This document shows positions 24,671-33,682 of a stretch of DNA of 64,000 nt, piece by piece (positions within the stretch are counted from its first letter, which is position 1; every line of letters starts with the position of its first letter). The notes below the pieces were generated by a model. It was not told where the DNA came from and made no database searches. It saw nothing but the letters and a program-made list of their open reading frames with translations. Location of the stretch: NCBI GenBank assembly GCA_964514105.1, contig CAZEPJ010000013.1, forward strand, positions 1-64,000, written 5' to 3'. This DNA comes from CAZEPJ01 sp964514105. Its GTDB lineage: Bacteria; Desulfobacterota; Desulfocorpusculales; Desulfocorpusculum. A program made the position numbers and the translations under genes.

Positions 24671-25690
24671 GTGGCCAATATCCTCACCCAGGAAGAGATC
24701 AGCGCCTTGATGACGGGGATCTCCTCGGGAGAGGTCCCCACCGGCCAGGAGGCCTCTGGGGACGATGCCAGCGGAGTGCGGGCCTATGACCTGGCCGGGC
24801 ACGACCGCATCGTGCACGGGAGGATCCCCGCGGTGGAGGTCATGGTGGATCGATGGGTCCATGAGCTGACGGGGACCTTCACGTCTGCCTTCCGCCGCAT
24901 GGTGGAGGTCATGCCCTCCTCCCCGGAGGTCAAGCGATTTCGGGACTTCCTCGGGGGCCTCCCCGTGCCCGCGAGCATCCATATCGTTCGCATGGGTCCA
25001 CGGCATGGGCCGGCGCTCCTGGTCCTGGAGGCCAACCTGGTGTACCTGCTCGTCGAGTTCATCATGGGGGGGAACCGGGAGGGGCAGCTCACCATCGAGG
25101 GGCGGGAATTCACCAACATCGAGAACCGCCTCATCCGCAGGATCGCCAAGGAGATCCTGGGCGATCTGGAGGCGGCCTGGAGCGTACTGCAGCCCGCGAA
25201 GGTCGAGGTGGAGCGGGTGGAGACCAACCCCCAGCTGGCCGCCGTGCTGTTGCCCTCGGATCAGGTCCTGTGCATCCGACTCACCGTCGAGATGGAGGTG
25301 GCCAGCGGGGGGATGCTGCTGTGCCTCCCGTTGGCCATGGTGGAGCCATTCCGCGACCGCCTGCCCGGGATGGGGTCGCAGCCTGCGGGCGGGGATCGGC
25401 GGTGGATGAGCGATGTGCTGGGGCATGTCCTGGATGCCCCCGTGACCTTGTCCGTGGAGCTGGGCGGGGCCGGTCTGACCGTTCAGGACATCCTCAACCT
25501 GGAGGTGGGCCATCTGCTCGGTCTGGATCAGGCCGTCGACGGCCTCCTCCTGGTCAAGGTGGAGGGGGTGCCCAAGTTTCTGGCCCATCCGGGTCACGCC
25601 AACGGCAAGAAGGCCGTGCGGGTGGCCCGCCTCATGAGCGAGGACGCGGCAGGGGGGGCCCTCGGCCCCCAGGATCCCAGGAGGCGATGA
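24671..25690 (+). CDS. fliM: Flagellar motor switch protein FliM
   Basis: This 339-residue protein has an N-terminal CheY-binding peptide (ILTQEEISALMTG), a middle CheC-like domain (GRIPAVEVMVDRWVHEL to FIMGGNREGQLTIEGREFTNIE), and a C-terminal SpoA domain (VTLSVELGGAGLTVQDILNLEVGHLLGLD). It forms the C ring and switches rotation. The GTG start follows GGGCGGGAAG. The stop overlaps the fliN start. A CheY is expected but no cheY is seen in this window. Confidence 0.96.
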   Translation: MANILTQEEISALMTGISSGEVPTGQEASGDDASGVRAYDLAGHDRIVHGRIPAVEVMVDRWVHELTGTFTSAFRRMVEVMPSSPEVKRFRDFLGGLPVPASIHIVRMGPRHGPALLVLEANLVYLLVEFIMGGNREGQLTIEGREFTNIENRLIRRIAKEILGDLEAAWSVLQPAKVEVERVETNPQLAAVLLPSDQVLCIRLTVEMEVASGGMLLCLPLAMVEPFRDRLPGMGSQPAGGDRRWMSDVLGHVLDAPVTLSVELGGAGLTVQDILNLEVGHLLGLDQAVDGLLLVKVEGVPKFLAHPGHANGKKAVRVARLMSEDAAGGALGPQDPRRR

Positions 25691-26031
25691 TGCAGGGGGC
25701 AACCATGGCACAGCAGGAAGCAGTCAAGGCGTCATCCACGGCGGCGGACGAAGGTCGGCTGGAGGAGCGGGTGCGCTCACTGGACCGGATCCTGGACATC
25801 CCCATGCAGGTCACCGTGGAACTGGGCCGGGCCCGCATGCCCATCAAGGAGGTCATCCAGTTGGGCCAGGGATCGGTCATCGAACTCGCCAAACCGGCCG
25901 GCGCGCCCCTGGAGGTCTTGGTGAACAACAAGCTCATCGCCCGGGGGGAGGTCGTGGTGGTGGATGAGAAGTTCGGGATCCGCATCTCGGAAATCGTCAG
26001 CCTCAGCGAGCGCGTGGAGGGACTGGGATGA
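25687..26031 (+). CDS. fliN: Flagellar motor switch protein FliN
   Basis: This 114-residue protein has a linker of about 35 residues and a SpoA domain: LDIPMQVTVELGRARMPIKEVIQLG, VIELAKPAGAPLEVLVNNKLIARGEVVVVDEKFGIRISEIV. It is the lower C-ring component and docks FliH. ATG 25687 overlaps the fliM stop; ATG 25705 is a possible shorter start. Confidence 0.96.
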   Translation: MMQGATMAQQEAVKASSTAADEGRLEERVRSLDRILDIPMQVTVELGRARMPIKEVIQLGQGSVIELAKPAGAPLEVLVNNKLIARGEVVVVDEKFGIRISEIVSLSERVEGLG

Positions 26032-26092
26032 GGTCCCGGGCGGCGGGCCCCCCACGAATGGGAGGAGGCCGCAATGGGAGGGAGGAGGCCCC

Positions 26093-26500
26093 GTGTTGAG
26101 GTCGTTGCCTTGGAAGGGAAGCCCGGGGTTGGGCCTGGCCATCGTGGTACTCATGGTGATCGGCGCCGGGGTTGCGGCCCGCCTGGGCGGTCAGGACGCC
26201 GCAGGGCCCGGGATGCAAACCGCCGCCGCCCTGGTCTCGGTGGTGGGGCTGGCCCTGGTGGTCCTTCGCGGGCTCCAGCGGTGGGGGGCGCGGGCAGGGT
26301 CCATGGCGGGCTCGCTGCCCGTGGAGATCCGCATCCTGGGGGCCGTGGCCCTGGGCGAGGGGCGCCGCCTCCTGGTGGTGGGGGTGGCCGACGAGCGCTT
26401 TCTCCTGAGCAGCGGCCGAGATTCCGTGCGCCTGCTCTCCCGCCTCCCCGCCGGGGACCGGGCGGAGCACCCGGGAACCGCGCACGAGGGGGGCGCATGA
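26093..26500 (+). CDS. fliO: Flagellar export protein FliO
   Basis: This 135-residue protein has hydrophobic segments near the N-terminus (LGLAIVVLMVIGAGVAARLG and AAALVSVVGLALVVLRGLQRW) and a FliO-type cytoplasmic domain (VEIRILGAVALGEGRRLLVVGVADERFLLSSG). FliO helps assemble the FliP ring. The GTG at 26093 follows GGGAGGAGG; the longer open frame to 25964 lies inside fliN. It is short and variable as usual, so recognition leans on position between fliN and fliP. Confidence 0.88.
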   Translation: MLRSLPWKGSPGLGLAIVVLMVIGAGVAARLGGQDAAGPGMQTAAALVSVVGLALVVLRGLQRWGARAGSMAGSLPVEIRILGAVALGEGRRLLVVGVADERFLLSSGRDSVRLLSRLPAGDRAEHPGTAHEGGA

Positions 26501-27249
26501 AGGCCCGCCTGCTGTCCACGGGCGCGCTGATCACATTGGCCGCCCTGGTGGGGGTGGCCACGGGCCCGATCGCTCCGGCCTGGGCCGGGCCCGAGATCAG
26601 CCTTCGCCTGGAGGGGGGGGGCGAGCTGGCCCCCGCCCTCCAGATCGTGCTGCTCCTCACCGTCCTTTCCCTGGCCCCGGCCCTCATCCTCATGCTCACC
26701 GCGTTTACCCGCATCGTGGTGGTGCTCTCCTTCTTGCGCCAGGCCGTGGGGACCCAGCAGCTTCCCCCGTCCCAGATCCTGGTGGGGCTGGCCCTGTTCC
26801 TCACCATCTTCGTCATGGCTCCGGTCTGGAGCCAGATCCATCGGGAGGCCCTGGAGCCGTACCTGGCCAAGCAGATCAACGAGAAAGAGGCGTTCAGCCG
26901 GGCGGCCGCCCCCATGACCGCATTCATGCTCCGACATACGCGGGAGAAGGACGTCCTGCTCTTCCTGGACCTGGCCAAGATGCCCCGCCCCAAGGAACCC
27001 AACGAGATCCCCCTGTCCGCCCTGATCCCGGCCTTCATGATCAGCGAGATGAAGACCGCGTTTCAGATCGGCTTCGTCCTGTACATCCCGTTCTTGATCC
27101 TGGACCTGGTGGTCTCGAGCCTCCTGCTCTCCATGGGGATGCTCATGCTGCCGCCGGTGATGATCTCCCTGCCCATGAAGCTCATGCTCTTCGTGCTGGT
27201 GGACGGTTGGAGCCTCCTGGTGGGCTCCCTCGTCCGGAGCTTCGGGTGA
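26497..27249 (+). CDS. fliP: Flagellar export gate protein FliP
   Basis: This 250-residue protein has an N-terminal signal (LITLAALVGVATGPIAPAWA), then FliP motifs: LMLTAFTRIVVVLSFLRQAVGTQQLPPSQIL, FLTIFVMAPVW, PLSALIPAFMISEMKTAFQIGF and PFLILDLVVSSLLLSMGM. It is a core of the export gate inside the MS ring. The start overlaps the fliO stop. Confidence 0.97.
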   Translation: MKARLLSTGALITLAALVGVATGPIAPAWAGPEISLRLEGGGELAPALQIVLLLTVLSLAPALILMLTAFTRIVVVLSFLRQAVGTQQLPPSQILVGLALFLTIFVMAPVWSQIHREALEPYLAKQINEKEAFSRAAAPMTAFMLRHTREKDVLLFLDLAKMPRPKEPNEIPLSALIPAFMISEMKTAFQIGFVLYIPFLILDLVVSSLLLSMGMLMLPPVMISLPMKLMLFVLVDGWSLLVGSLVRSFG

Positions 27250-27261
27250 GGAAGGGTGCCC

Positions 27262-27531
27262 ATGGAACAGGCCGTCATCATGTCCCTGGGAAAGGAGGCC
27301 TTGCAGGTGACCCTGCTGCTGTGCGCCCCCATGCTGGGATTCGGCCTCCTGGTGGGATTGGCGGTGAGCCTCTTTCAGGCCATCACCCAGATCCAGGATA
27401 TGACCCTGACCTTCATCCCCAAGATCCTCGCCGTCATCGTGGCCCTGGCCCTGTTCTTCCCCTGGATGCTGAGCCTGCTCATGGAGTTCACCGTCCGGGT
27501 GCTGGGGGACATGAGCCCCTGGGTGCGCTAG
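27262..27531 (+). CDS. fliQ: Flagellar export gate protein FliQ
   Basis: This 89-residue protein has two membrane segments (ALQVTLLLCAPMLGFGLLVG and IVALALFFPWMLSLLMEF) and the conserved SLFQAITQIQDMTLTFIPKI between them. The ATG at 27262 has GAGGAAGG at normal spacing; GTG 27256 is too close to it. Confidence 0.96.
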   Translation: MEQAVIMSLGKEALQVTLLLCAPMLGFGLLVGLAVSLFQAITQIQDMTLTFIPKILAVIVALALFFPWMLSLLMEFTVRVLGDMSPWVR

Positions 27532-27545
27532 GGGGGACATTGGAC

Positions 27546-28319
27546 GTGGTCGTGCCCATGGGAGAGCGACTCCCGTTTCTGAGCCTGATCCTGGTGCGGG
27601 TGGGGGCGCTTCTCCTGGCCATGCCGCCTTTCGGCGCCCGGGGCGTGCCCGTGCCCGTGCGCATCGCGCTGGGTCTGGCCCTGTCATGGGCCATTCTCCC
27701 CCTGGTGCCGCTGCCCAAGACGCCGCCCCCCTCGGGCCTCCTCGCCTGGGGCCTGGCCGCGGCCGGGGAGGCCCTGATGGGCCTGGCCATGGGGTGGATG
27801 GTCCAGCTGATGCTGGCTGCGGTGCCGCTGACGGGCCAGGTGCTGGGGTTTCAGATGGGGCTGGGCATGGCCAACGTGGTGGACCCCCTGGGCGAGCAGC
27901 AGCTCTCCACGGTGGCCCAGATCATGAACCTGCTGGCCATGGGTCTCTTCCTGGCGCTGGACGGGCATCACCTGGCCATGGCCGCCCTGTTCGACAGCTT
28001 CCGGTGGGTCCCGGCCGGTGGCGGAGATCCGTCGGGATGGGGGGGACTGGGCGTGGAGGCGGGGGGCCACCTGCTGCGCTCCACCCTGATCCTGGCCGGC
28101 CCGGTCCTGGGGATCCTCCTGGTGGTGCAAGTGGCCCTGGGGATCCTGGCCCGGGTGATGCCCCAGATGAACGTGTTCATCGTCACCACGCCTCTGCAGA
28201 TCGGCCTGGGACTGCTAGCCCTGGGGACCACCCTGGGCTTGCTGTCCCCCTGGCTCGCCAACGGGTTGCAGTGGCTCACCGGGATCTACGGCGTGTTGAG
28301 AAAGATCCTGGAGGGATGA
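27546..28319 (+). CDS. fliR: Flagellar export gate protein FliR
   Basis: This protein of about 257 residues has several membrane segments, with family motifs FLSLILVRVGALLLAMPPFGARGVP, FQMGLGMANVVDPLGEQQLSTVAQIMNLLAMGLFLALDGHH and MPQMNVFIVTTPLQIGLGLL. I chose GTG 27546, 9 nt after a GGGGGG tract; TTG 27540 is also possible. It caps the FliPQR helix and contacts FlhB, encoded 50 nt later. Confidence 0.94.
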   Translation: MVVPMGERLPFLSLILVRVGALLLAMPPFGARGVPVPVRIALGLALSWAILPLVPLPKTPPPSGLLAWGLAAAGEALMGLAMGWMVQLMLAAVPLTGQVLGFQMGLGMANVVDPLGEQQLSTVAQIMNLLAMGLFLALDGHHLAMAALFDSFRWVPAGGGDPSGWGGLGVEAGGHLLRSTLILAGPVLGILLVVQVALGILARVMPQMNVFIVTTPLQIGLGLLALGTTLGLLSPWLANGLQWLTGIYGVLRKILEG

Positions 28320-28369
28320 CAAACCGCCCTGGGGGCGGCGCCTGAGAAGCGTGGAAGGGAATCGTCGCC

Positions 28370-29449
28370 GTGCCGCCGAGAAGCGATCAGGAAAGGACCG
28401 AGGCCGCCACCCCGAGACGGCGGGAAGAGGCCCGCAAGCGGGGACAGGTGGCCCGCAGCCGGGAGCTGTCGTCCGCCGCCGTCCTCCTGGGGGTGGTGGG
28501 GTTCTGTGCGCTGGCCGGCGGCGTCCTGTCCCGCACCATGTCCCACCTCTGGATCGACCTCGTCTCCCGCAGCGGCCAGATCGTCGTGTCGCAGGAGTCC
28601 CTCCCCGCCCTGGGCCTCCACCTGGGGTTGAAGGTGGCCGTGCTGCTGGGGCCCGTCCTGGGCTGCGTGGCCCTGGTGGCCGTGTCCAGCCATCTGGCCC
28701 AGTTCGGCTGGCTCTTCAGCACCGAGGCGCTGTCTCCCAAGCTGTCCCGCGTCAGCCCCATGGAAGGTCTGCGCAGGCTCCTGTCCGTCCGCTCTCTGCT
28801 GGAGCTCCTCAAGGGGCTGATCAAGCTGGCCATCGTGGCGTTTGTGGCGTGGCGCACCCTGGAGGGGGAATGGGGGCGCATGCTCGCCGCTGGCCAGTCC
28901 TCCCCCGGGGATCTCTGGGATCAGTGGATCGGCGTGACGATGAGGCTGGGCCTGCGGACTGGGATGGTCCTCGTGGCCCTGGGCATCCTGGACTACCTGT
29001 ATCAGCGCTGGGAGCTGGAGCGGAACCTGAGGATGACCAAGGAAGAGGTCAAGGAGGAGTTCCGGCAGCGGGAGGGAGACCCCAAGGTCAAGGGGCGGAT
29101 CCGGCAGCGGCAGCGTGAGATGGCCCGTCGCCGCATGATGGCCGCGGTCCCCAAGGCCGATGTGGTCATCACCAACCCGGAGCATCTGGCCGTGGCCCTG
29201 CACTACCGATCCGGGGAAATGACCGCCCCCACGGTGGTGGCCAAGGGGGCCGGCTTCCTGGCCCAGCGCATCCGGGAGGTGGCCAGGGCCCATGGGGTCC
29301 GGCTGGTGGAGGACAAACCGCTGGCCCAGGCCCTGTACAAGGGGGTGGCCGTGGGGGGGCAGATCCCCACGAGCCTGTACAAGGCCGTGGCCGAGATCCT
29401 GGCCCACGTCTATCGGGAGCGCAACGGCCGGCGTCCCGAGGGGGAATAA
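28370..29449 (+). CDS. flhB: Flagellar export switch protein FlhB, with NPEH instead of NPTH
   Basis: This 359-residue protein has a basic N-terminus (ERTEAATPRRREEARKRGQVARSREL), four membrane segments (about 35-55, 84-107, 145-162, 190-210), the SHLAQFGWLFS loop, and a cytoplasmic domain. The autocleavage site reads N269-P270-E271-H272 at 29174-29185, where almost all FlhB proteins have NPTH. The rest of the site is normal (PKADVVIT before, HLAVALHY after). Asn and Pro, needed for cyclisation, are kept. FlhB switches substrate class after contact with FliK. The GTG start at 28370 is weakly supported by upstream purines. Confidence 0.95.
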   Translation: MPPRSDQERTEAATPRRREEARKRGQVARSRELSSAAVLLGVVGFCALAGGVLSRTMSHLWIDLVSRSGQIVVSQESLPALGLHLGLKVAVLLGPVLGCVALVAVSSHLAQFGWLFSTEALSPKLSRVSPMEGLRRLLSVRSLLELLKGLIKLAIVAFVAWRTLEGEWGRMLAAGQSSPGDLWDQWIGVTMRLGLRTGMVLVALGILDYLYQRWELERNLRMTKEEVKEEFRQREGDPKVKGRIRQRQREMARRRMMAAVPKADVVITNPEHLAVALHYRSGEMTAPTVVAKGAGFLAQRIREVARAHGVRLVEDKPLAQALYKGVAVGGQIPTSLYKAVAEILAHVYRERNGRRPEGE

Positions 29450-29452
29450 GAG

Positions 29453-31543
29453 ATGCAGAGGGCTCTGGGCGCGCCTTGGCCATCGGTATGGAGAAACGGG
29501 GAGATCCTCCTGGCCGTGGGAGTCATGGGGATCCTCACGGTCATGATCTTCCCTCTTCCCCGCCTCCTGCTCGATGGCCTCCTGGCCCTCAACATCACCG
29601 CCTCCATCCTCATCATGATGATCTCCCTCTACATCCTCAAGCCCCTGGATTTCTCCATCTTTCCCACGGTACTGCTCGTGGCCACCCTGTTCCGCCTGTC
29701 GCTCAACGTGGCCAGCACCCGGCTGATTCTCCTGTACGGCCACGAAGGCGTGGACGCGGCCGGGCAGATCATCCAGGCCTTCGGAAGCTTCGTTGTGGGG
29801 GGCAACTACGTGGTGGGGCTGGTGGTCTTCCTCATCCTGGTGGTCATCAACTTCATCGTCATCACCAAGGGGTCGGGCCGGATCGCCGAGGTGGCCGCCC
29901 GCTTCACCCTGGACGCCATGCCGGGCAAGCAAATGAGCATCGACGCCGACCTCAACGCCGGCCTCATCGACGATCGGACGGCCCGGGAAAGACGGCGACT
30001 CGTGGAGCGGGAGGCCGATTTCTACGGGGCCATGGACGGGGCCAGCAAGTTCGTTCGGGGCGATGCCATCGCGGGCATCATCGTCGTGTTCATCAACATC
30101 CTGGGCGGACTCGTCATCGGGGTGGTGCAGAAGGGGATGCCCATTCTGGAGGGGATCAAGGCCTACACCGTCCTGACCATCGGGGACGGACTGGTCTCCC
30201 AGATCCCCGCCCTCATCGTTTCCACTGCCGCCGGCCTGGTTGTGACCCGGGCGGCGTCGGACGGCACCCTGGGCGCTGACCTGATCAAGCAGGTGGTAAA
30301 CAACTATCGGGCCGCGGGCATGGCCGGGGGGATCCTGCTGGCATTGGCCCTGCTGCCGGGGCTCCCGGCCTTTCCCTTCCTGGGGCTGGCGGCAGCCGCC
30401 GGTGCCGTGGCCTACAAGGTCCGGAGGGCCACGCTCCGGCAGGCCGAGGCCGAGGCCCGCAGCGCCGCGGCCGCCGTGCCATCGGGGGGACGGGAGGAAG
30501 TGGAGGGGCTCCTGTCCGTCGATGTCCTGGAGCTGGAGATCGGCTACGCACTCATCCCCCTGGTGGACGTGGAACAGAACGGCACCCTCCTGGAGCGGAT
30601 CCGCATGATCCGCCGCCAGGTCGCCCTGGAGATGGGCGTGGTCATCCCCCTGATGCACATCCGGGACAACCTGCAGCTCAAGCCCAATCAGTACGCCATC
30701 CAGCTCCGGGGCGTCCCCATCGCCAAGGGAGAGATCATGATGGGCCACTGCATGGCCCTGGACGCCGGCGGGGTCAAGACCGCCATGAAAGGGATTCCCA
30801 CCCAGGAGCCGACCTTCGGCCTCCCGGCCCTGTGGATCCCCCAGGGGGAGCGGGAGCGGGCCCAGGCCCTGGGCTACACCGTGGTGGATCCCGAGACCGT
30901 GTTGACCACCCACCTGTCCGAGGTCATCCGGGGCCACCTGCACGAGGTGCTGTGCCGGCAGGATGTCCAGCGGCTCATGGAGGGCGCGGCCCGGGAGCAT
31001 CCCAAGGTCGTGGAGGACCTCGTCCCCAAGCTCCTTTCCGTGAGCGAGGTGCACCGGGTCCTTCAGTTCCTGCTCATGGAGCAGATCTCCATCCGCGATC
31101 TCCCCCGGATCCTGGAGGTCCTGGGGGACTGGGCCCCCCGCACCCGAAGCCCCCGGGCCCTGGCCGAGCACGTCCGCGCCGCCATGGGACGGGCCATCAC
31201 CCGCCGGTACCTGGAGGAGAACCGCACCCTGCCCGCCATCCTCCTGGATCCCTCCCTGGAGGAGACCCTCATGGAGGCCGTGCGCCGCACCGAAGTGGAC
31301 GCCTACCTGGCGTTGGATCCCGACCTGGCGCGAAAGGTCATCCTGGCGACGCAAAGGGCCGTGGAGCCGCACCTGCAGCGGGCCCGCATCCCGGTGCTCC
31401 TGTGCGACGCGGCCCTGCGTCCCCACCTCAGGGAGCTCCTGGAGCGCTACATCCCCACCCTGGCCGTACTGTCCCATCAGGAAGTGGATCGGCAGATCAC
31501 TGTCCTGACCCTGGACGTGGTGAGGTTGCATCATGAAGGTTAA
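29453..31543 (+). CDS. flhA: Flagellar export gate protein FlhA
   Basis: This 696-residue protein has eight predicted membrane segments in the first 330 residues. Between them it carries the FHIPEP signature region (TLFRLSLNVASTRLILLYGHEG) and SGRIAEVAARFTLDAMPGKQMSIDADLNAGLIDD. Then come a large cytoplasmic ring domain (LEIGYALIPLVD, QYAIQLRGVPIAKGEIM) and the LSEVIRGHLHEVLCRQDVQRL chaperone-binding region. It powers and selects export substrates. Its last 11 bases overlap flhF. Confidence 0.97.
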   Translation: MQRALGAPWPSVWRNGEILLAVGVMGILTVMIFPLPRLLLDGLLALNITASILIMMISLYILKPLDFSIFPTVLLVATLFRLSLNVASTRLILLYGHEGVDAAGQIIQAFGSFVVGGNYVVGLVVFLILVVINFIVITKGSGRIAEVAARFTLDAMPGKQMSIDADLNAGLIDDRTARERRRLVEREADFYGAMDGASKFVRGDAIAGIIVVFINILGGLVIGVVQKGMPILEGIKAYTVLTIGDGLVSQIPALIVSTAAGLVVTRAASDGTLGADLIKQVVNNYRAAGMAGGILLALALLPGLPAFPFLGLAAAAGAVAYKVRRATLRQAEAEARSAAAAVPSGGREEVEGLLSVDVLELEIGYALIPLVDVEQNGTLLERIRMIRRQVALEMGVVIPLMHIRDNLQLKPNQYAIQLRGVPIAKGEIMMGHCMALDAGGVKTAMKGIPTQEPTFGLPALWIPQGERERAQALGYTVVDPETVLTTHLSEVIRGHLHEVLCRQDVQRLMEGAAREHPKVVEDLVPKLLSVSEVHRVLQFLLMEQISIRDLPRILEVLGDWAPRTRSPRALAEHVRAAMGRAITRRYLEENRTLPAILLDPSLEETLMEAVRRTEVDAYLALDPDLARKVILATQRAVEPHLQRARIPVLLCDAALRPHLRELLERYIPTLAVLSHQEVDRQITVLTLDVVRLHHEG

Positions 31544-32777
31544 GACATACAAGGCCATGGATATGCAGGAAGCCATCCGCCACATCAAGCGGGACCTGGG
31601 GCCCCAAGCCGTGATCCTCTCCACCCGCAAGGTGGTGGACGGGCGGCGGGCCTTCGGCCTGTTCGGCCGCCCCATGGTGGAAGTCACCGCCGCGCTGGAC
31701 AACCCTTGCGGGGCGGGCAACGACGGCCCCCCCACCCCCCCGGGGGAGGGGATGGCAGACGGGCCCACTGCCCGGCAGTGGGATCTGGTCCGGGGGGAGC
31801 TCCGGGAGATGCGCACCGAGCTGCTGAGCCTGGCCCGGGCCGCCCAGATGCCGCCGGACAACCTCCGGGAGGAGATGGGGTCCGGCCTGGAGGAGATCCG
31901 ATGGTGGGTCTCGTACCTGGCTCGAGAGTCGGGCAGAAAGGGCCGGGAGACGGGCAGCGGGGCCGGATGGGAGGGGTTCTCCCGGCTGGTGCGGCAGGGA
32001 ATGCGGGAAAGCCACGCCCTCCAGATCGTGCAGCGCATCCAGACCTCCCGGGGGCACGACCCGGCCGACGCGCAAGACCTCACGGCGGCATTGGCCCTGG
32101 CCCTGCGCAGGCTGACCCGGGTGGCGGACCCCCTGTCCCCCCCGGGGTCGGGCCCCCGGGTCCTGGCCCTCATCGGCCCCACCGGGGTGGGCAAGACCAC
32201 CACCGTGGCCAAGATCGCCGCCCGCTGCGCCATGGAACAGGGACGCAAGGTGGCCCTCGTCACCAACGATACCTACCGCATTGCGGCCGTGGAGCAGCTC
32301 CGGGCCTACGCGCGAATCATGGGGATTCCCATGGAGGTGGTGCTCCAGCCCCAGGAACTCCCCTCGGTCCTGGACGGGCTGGGGGATCTGGATCTGATCC
32401 TCATGGACACCGCGGGCCGCAGCCCCTTCGACGCGGTCCAGATGGGGGAGCTCCGGGCCCTGCTCGATGCGGACCCCAGGGTCCAGAGCCTCCTGCTGGT
32501 CAGCGCCTCCATGGACGGGCGGGGCCTGGATCGGACCTTGCAGCGATTCGGCCCCCTGCGGCCCGTGGGGCTCATCGGGACGAAACTGGACGAGGCATGG
32601 GGCCTGGGGGCTTTGTTCAGCGCCGCCCTTCAGTGCCGCCTCCCCTTCGCCTTTTTCACCACGGGCCAGCGGGTCCCCGAGGACATCCGGGTGGCGTCCC
32701 GGGAGGATGTGGCGGCCTGGACGCTGTGGGGGTTGCCGTGCTTCAACCAGATGGACGCCATGGCCGCAGCGGTCTGA
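31533..32777 (+). CDS. flhF: Flagellar placement GTPase FlhF
   Basis: This 414-residue SRP-family GTPase has an N-terminal basic segment (MKVKTYKAMDMQEAIRHIKRDLG), a variable B region, and an NG domain with GPTGVGKTT (215-223), TNDTYRIAAVEQLRAYA, DTAGRSPFD and GTKLDEA. FlhF fixes the site, usually polar, where the flagellum forms. With FlhG next door, this points to a low number of polar flagella. Confidence 0.95.
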   Translation: MKVKTYKAMDMQEAIRHIKRDLGPQAVILSTRKVVDGRRAFGLFGRPMVEVTAALDNPCGAGNDGPPTPPGEGMADGPTARQWDLVRGELREMRTELLSLARAAQMPPDNLREEMGSGLEEIRWWVSYLARESGRKGRETGSGAGWEGFSRLVRQGMRESHALQIVQRIQTSRGHDPADAQDLTAALALALRRLTRVADPLSPPGSGPRVLALIGPTGVGKTTTVAKIAARCAMEQGRKVALVTNDTYRIAAVEQLRAYARIMGIPMEVVLQPQELPSVLDGLGDLDLILMDTAGRSPFDAVQMGELRALLDADPRVQSLLLVSASMDGRGLDRTLQRFGPLRPVGLIGTKLDEAWGLGALFSAALQCRLPFAFFTTGQRVPEDIRVASREDVAAWTLWGLPCFNQMDAMAAAV

Positions 32778-32796
32778 ACGCCCGCAGGGAGGGGAG

Positions 32797-33675
32797 ATGG
32801 GAGCGATGATGGGAGCCACGGATCAGGGAGCCACCTTGCGGCTCATGAGTGCCAACAAGGACCTCGTGGCCCTGGCGGGGGACCGGGGTCTTCGAAGCCT
32901 GGCCATCACCAGCGGCAAGGGGGGCGTGGGGAAGACCAGCATCGCGGCCAACCTGGCCTTCGTCCTCGCGGGGATGGGCGTGCGGGTCCTGGTACTGGAT
33001 GCGGACATGGGCCTGGCCAACATCGACGTCCTCCTGGGCCTGTCCCCCCAACGCACGTTGCGAGACTTCCTCTCGGGGACGTGCGACCTGCGGGAAGTGC
33101 TCCTGGAAGGCCCCAATGGGATGCACATCCTCCCTTCCGGATCGGGCCTCTGGGAGCTGACCCATCTGAGCCGCGAACAGCGCCTGGTGCTCATGTCGGG
33201 GATCAACGATCTGAAGGATGAGCACGACCTGTTGCTCATCGACACGGCCGCGGGGGTCTCCCCCAACGTCCTTCATTTCAACGCCACCGCCGAGGAAGTC
33301 CTCGTGGTCGTGACCCCGGATCCCCCCAGCATCACCGACGCCTACGCCCTGATCAAGCTCATGTTCACCCGGTACCGGCGGCGGCATTTCCTGGTGGTGG
33401 TCAACGGGGCGCGCAACGGCCAGGAGGCGGGCGAGACCTTTCGGGGGCTCAACGGTGTGGTGGAGCGGTTCCTGCATCTGTCGTTGACGGACCTGGGGTC
33501 CGTTCCATGCGACCCGGCCGTGGCGCGTTCCGTGCGGAGCCAGCGGCCTTTTGCCGACCTGTACCCCTCGGCCAAGGCGACCCAGAGCCTGGAGGCCCTG
33601 GCCCGGCGGCTGCTGGCGGTCTCCCCGCGAGGAGAGGCTGCGGGGGAGATGACCCTGTTCGGACCGTATGCATGA
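32797..33675 (+). CDS. flhG: Flagellar number regulator FlhG (MinD-like ATPase)
   Basis: This 292-residue ParA/MinD ATPase has deviant Walker A SGKGGVGKT (39-47), LDADMGLANIDVLLGL, LLIDTAAGVSPNVLHFNA and VTPDPPSITDAYALIK. It opens with a short segment (ATDQGATLRLM) like the FlhF-activating DQAxxLR motif of FlhG. It limits flagellar number by acting on FlhF and C-ring parts. The ATG at 32797 has GGGAGGGG just upstream. It may also restrain the master activator, as FleN does in Pseudomonas. Confidence 0.94.
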   Translation: MGAMMGATDQGATLRLMSANKDLVALAGDRGLRSLAITSGKGGVGKTSIAANLAFVLAGMGVRVLVLDADMGLANIDVLLGLSPQRTLRDFLSGTCDLREVLLEGPNGMHILPSGSGLWELTHLSREQRLVLMSGINDLKDEHDLLLIDTAAGVSPNVLHFNATAEEVLVVVTPDPPSITDAYALIKLMFTRYRRRHFLVVVNGARNGQEAGETFRGLNGVVERFLHLSLTDLGSVPCDPAVARSVRSQRPFADLYPSAKATQSLEALARRLLAVSPRGEAAGEMTLFGPYA

Positions 33676-33682
33676 GGTGCTC

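Noticed and set aside
28286..32266. 1326-residue open frame on the minus strand
   Set aside because: It is antisense to fliR/flhB/flhA/flhF, is His/Gly/Gln-rich with no domains, and arises from the high-GC third positions of the real genes.
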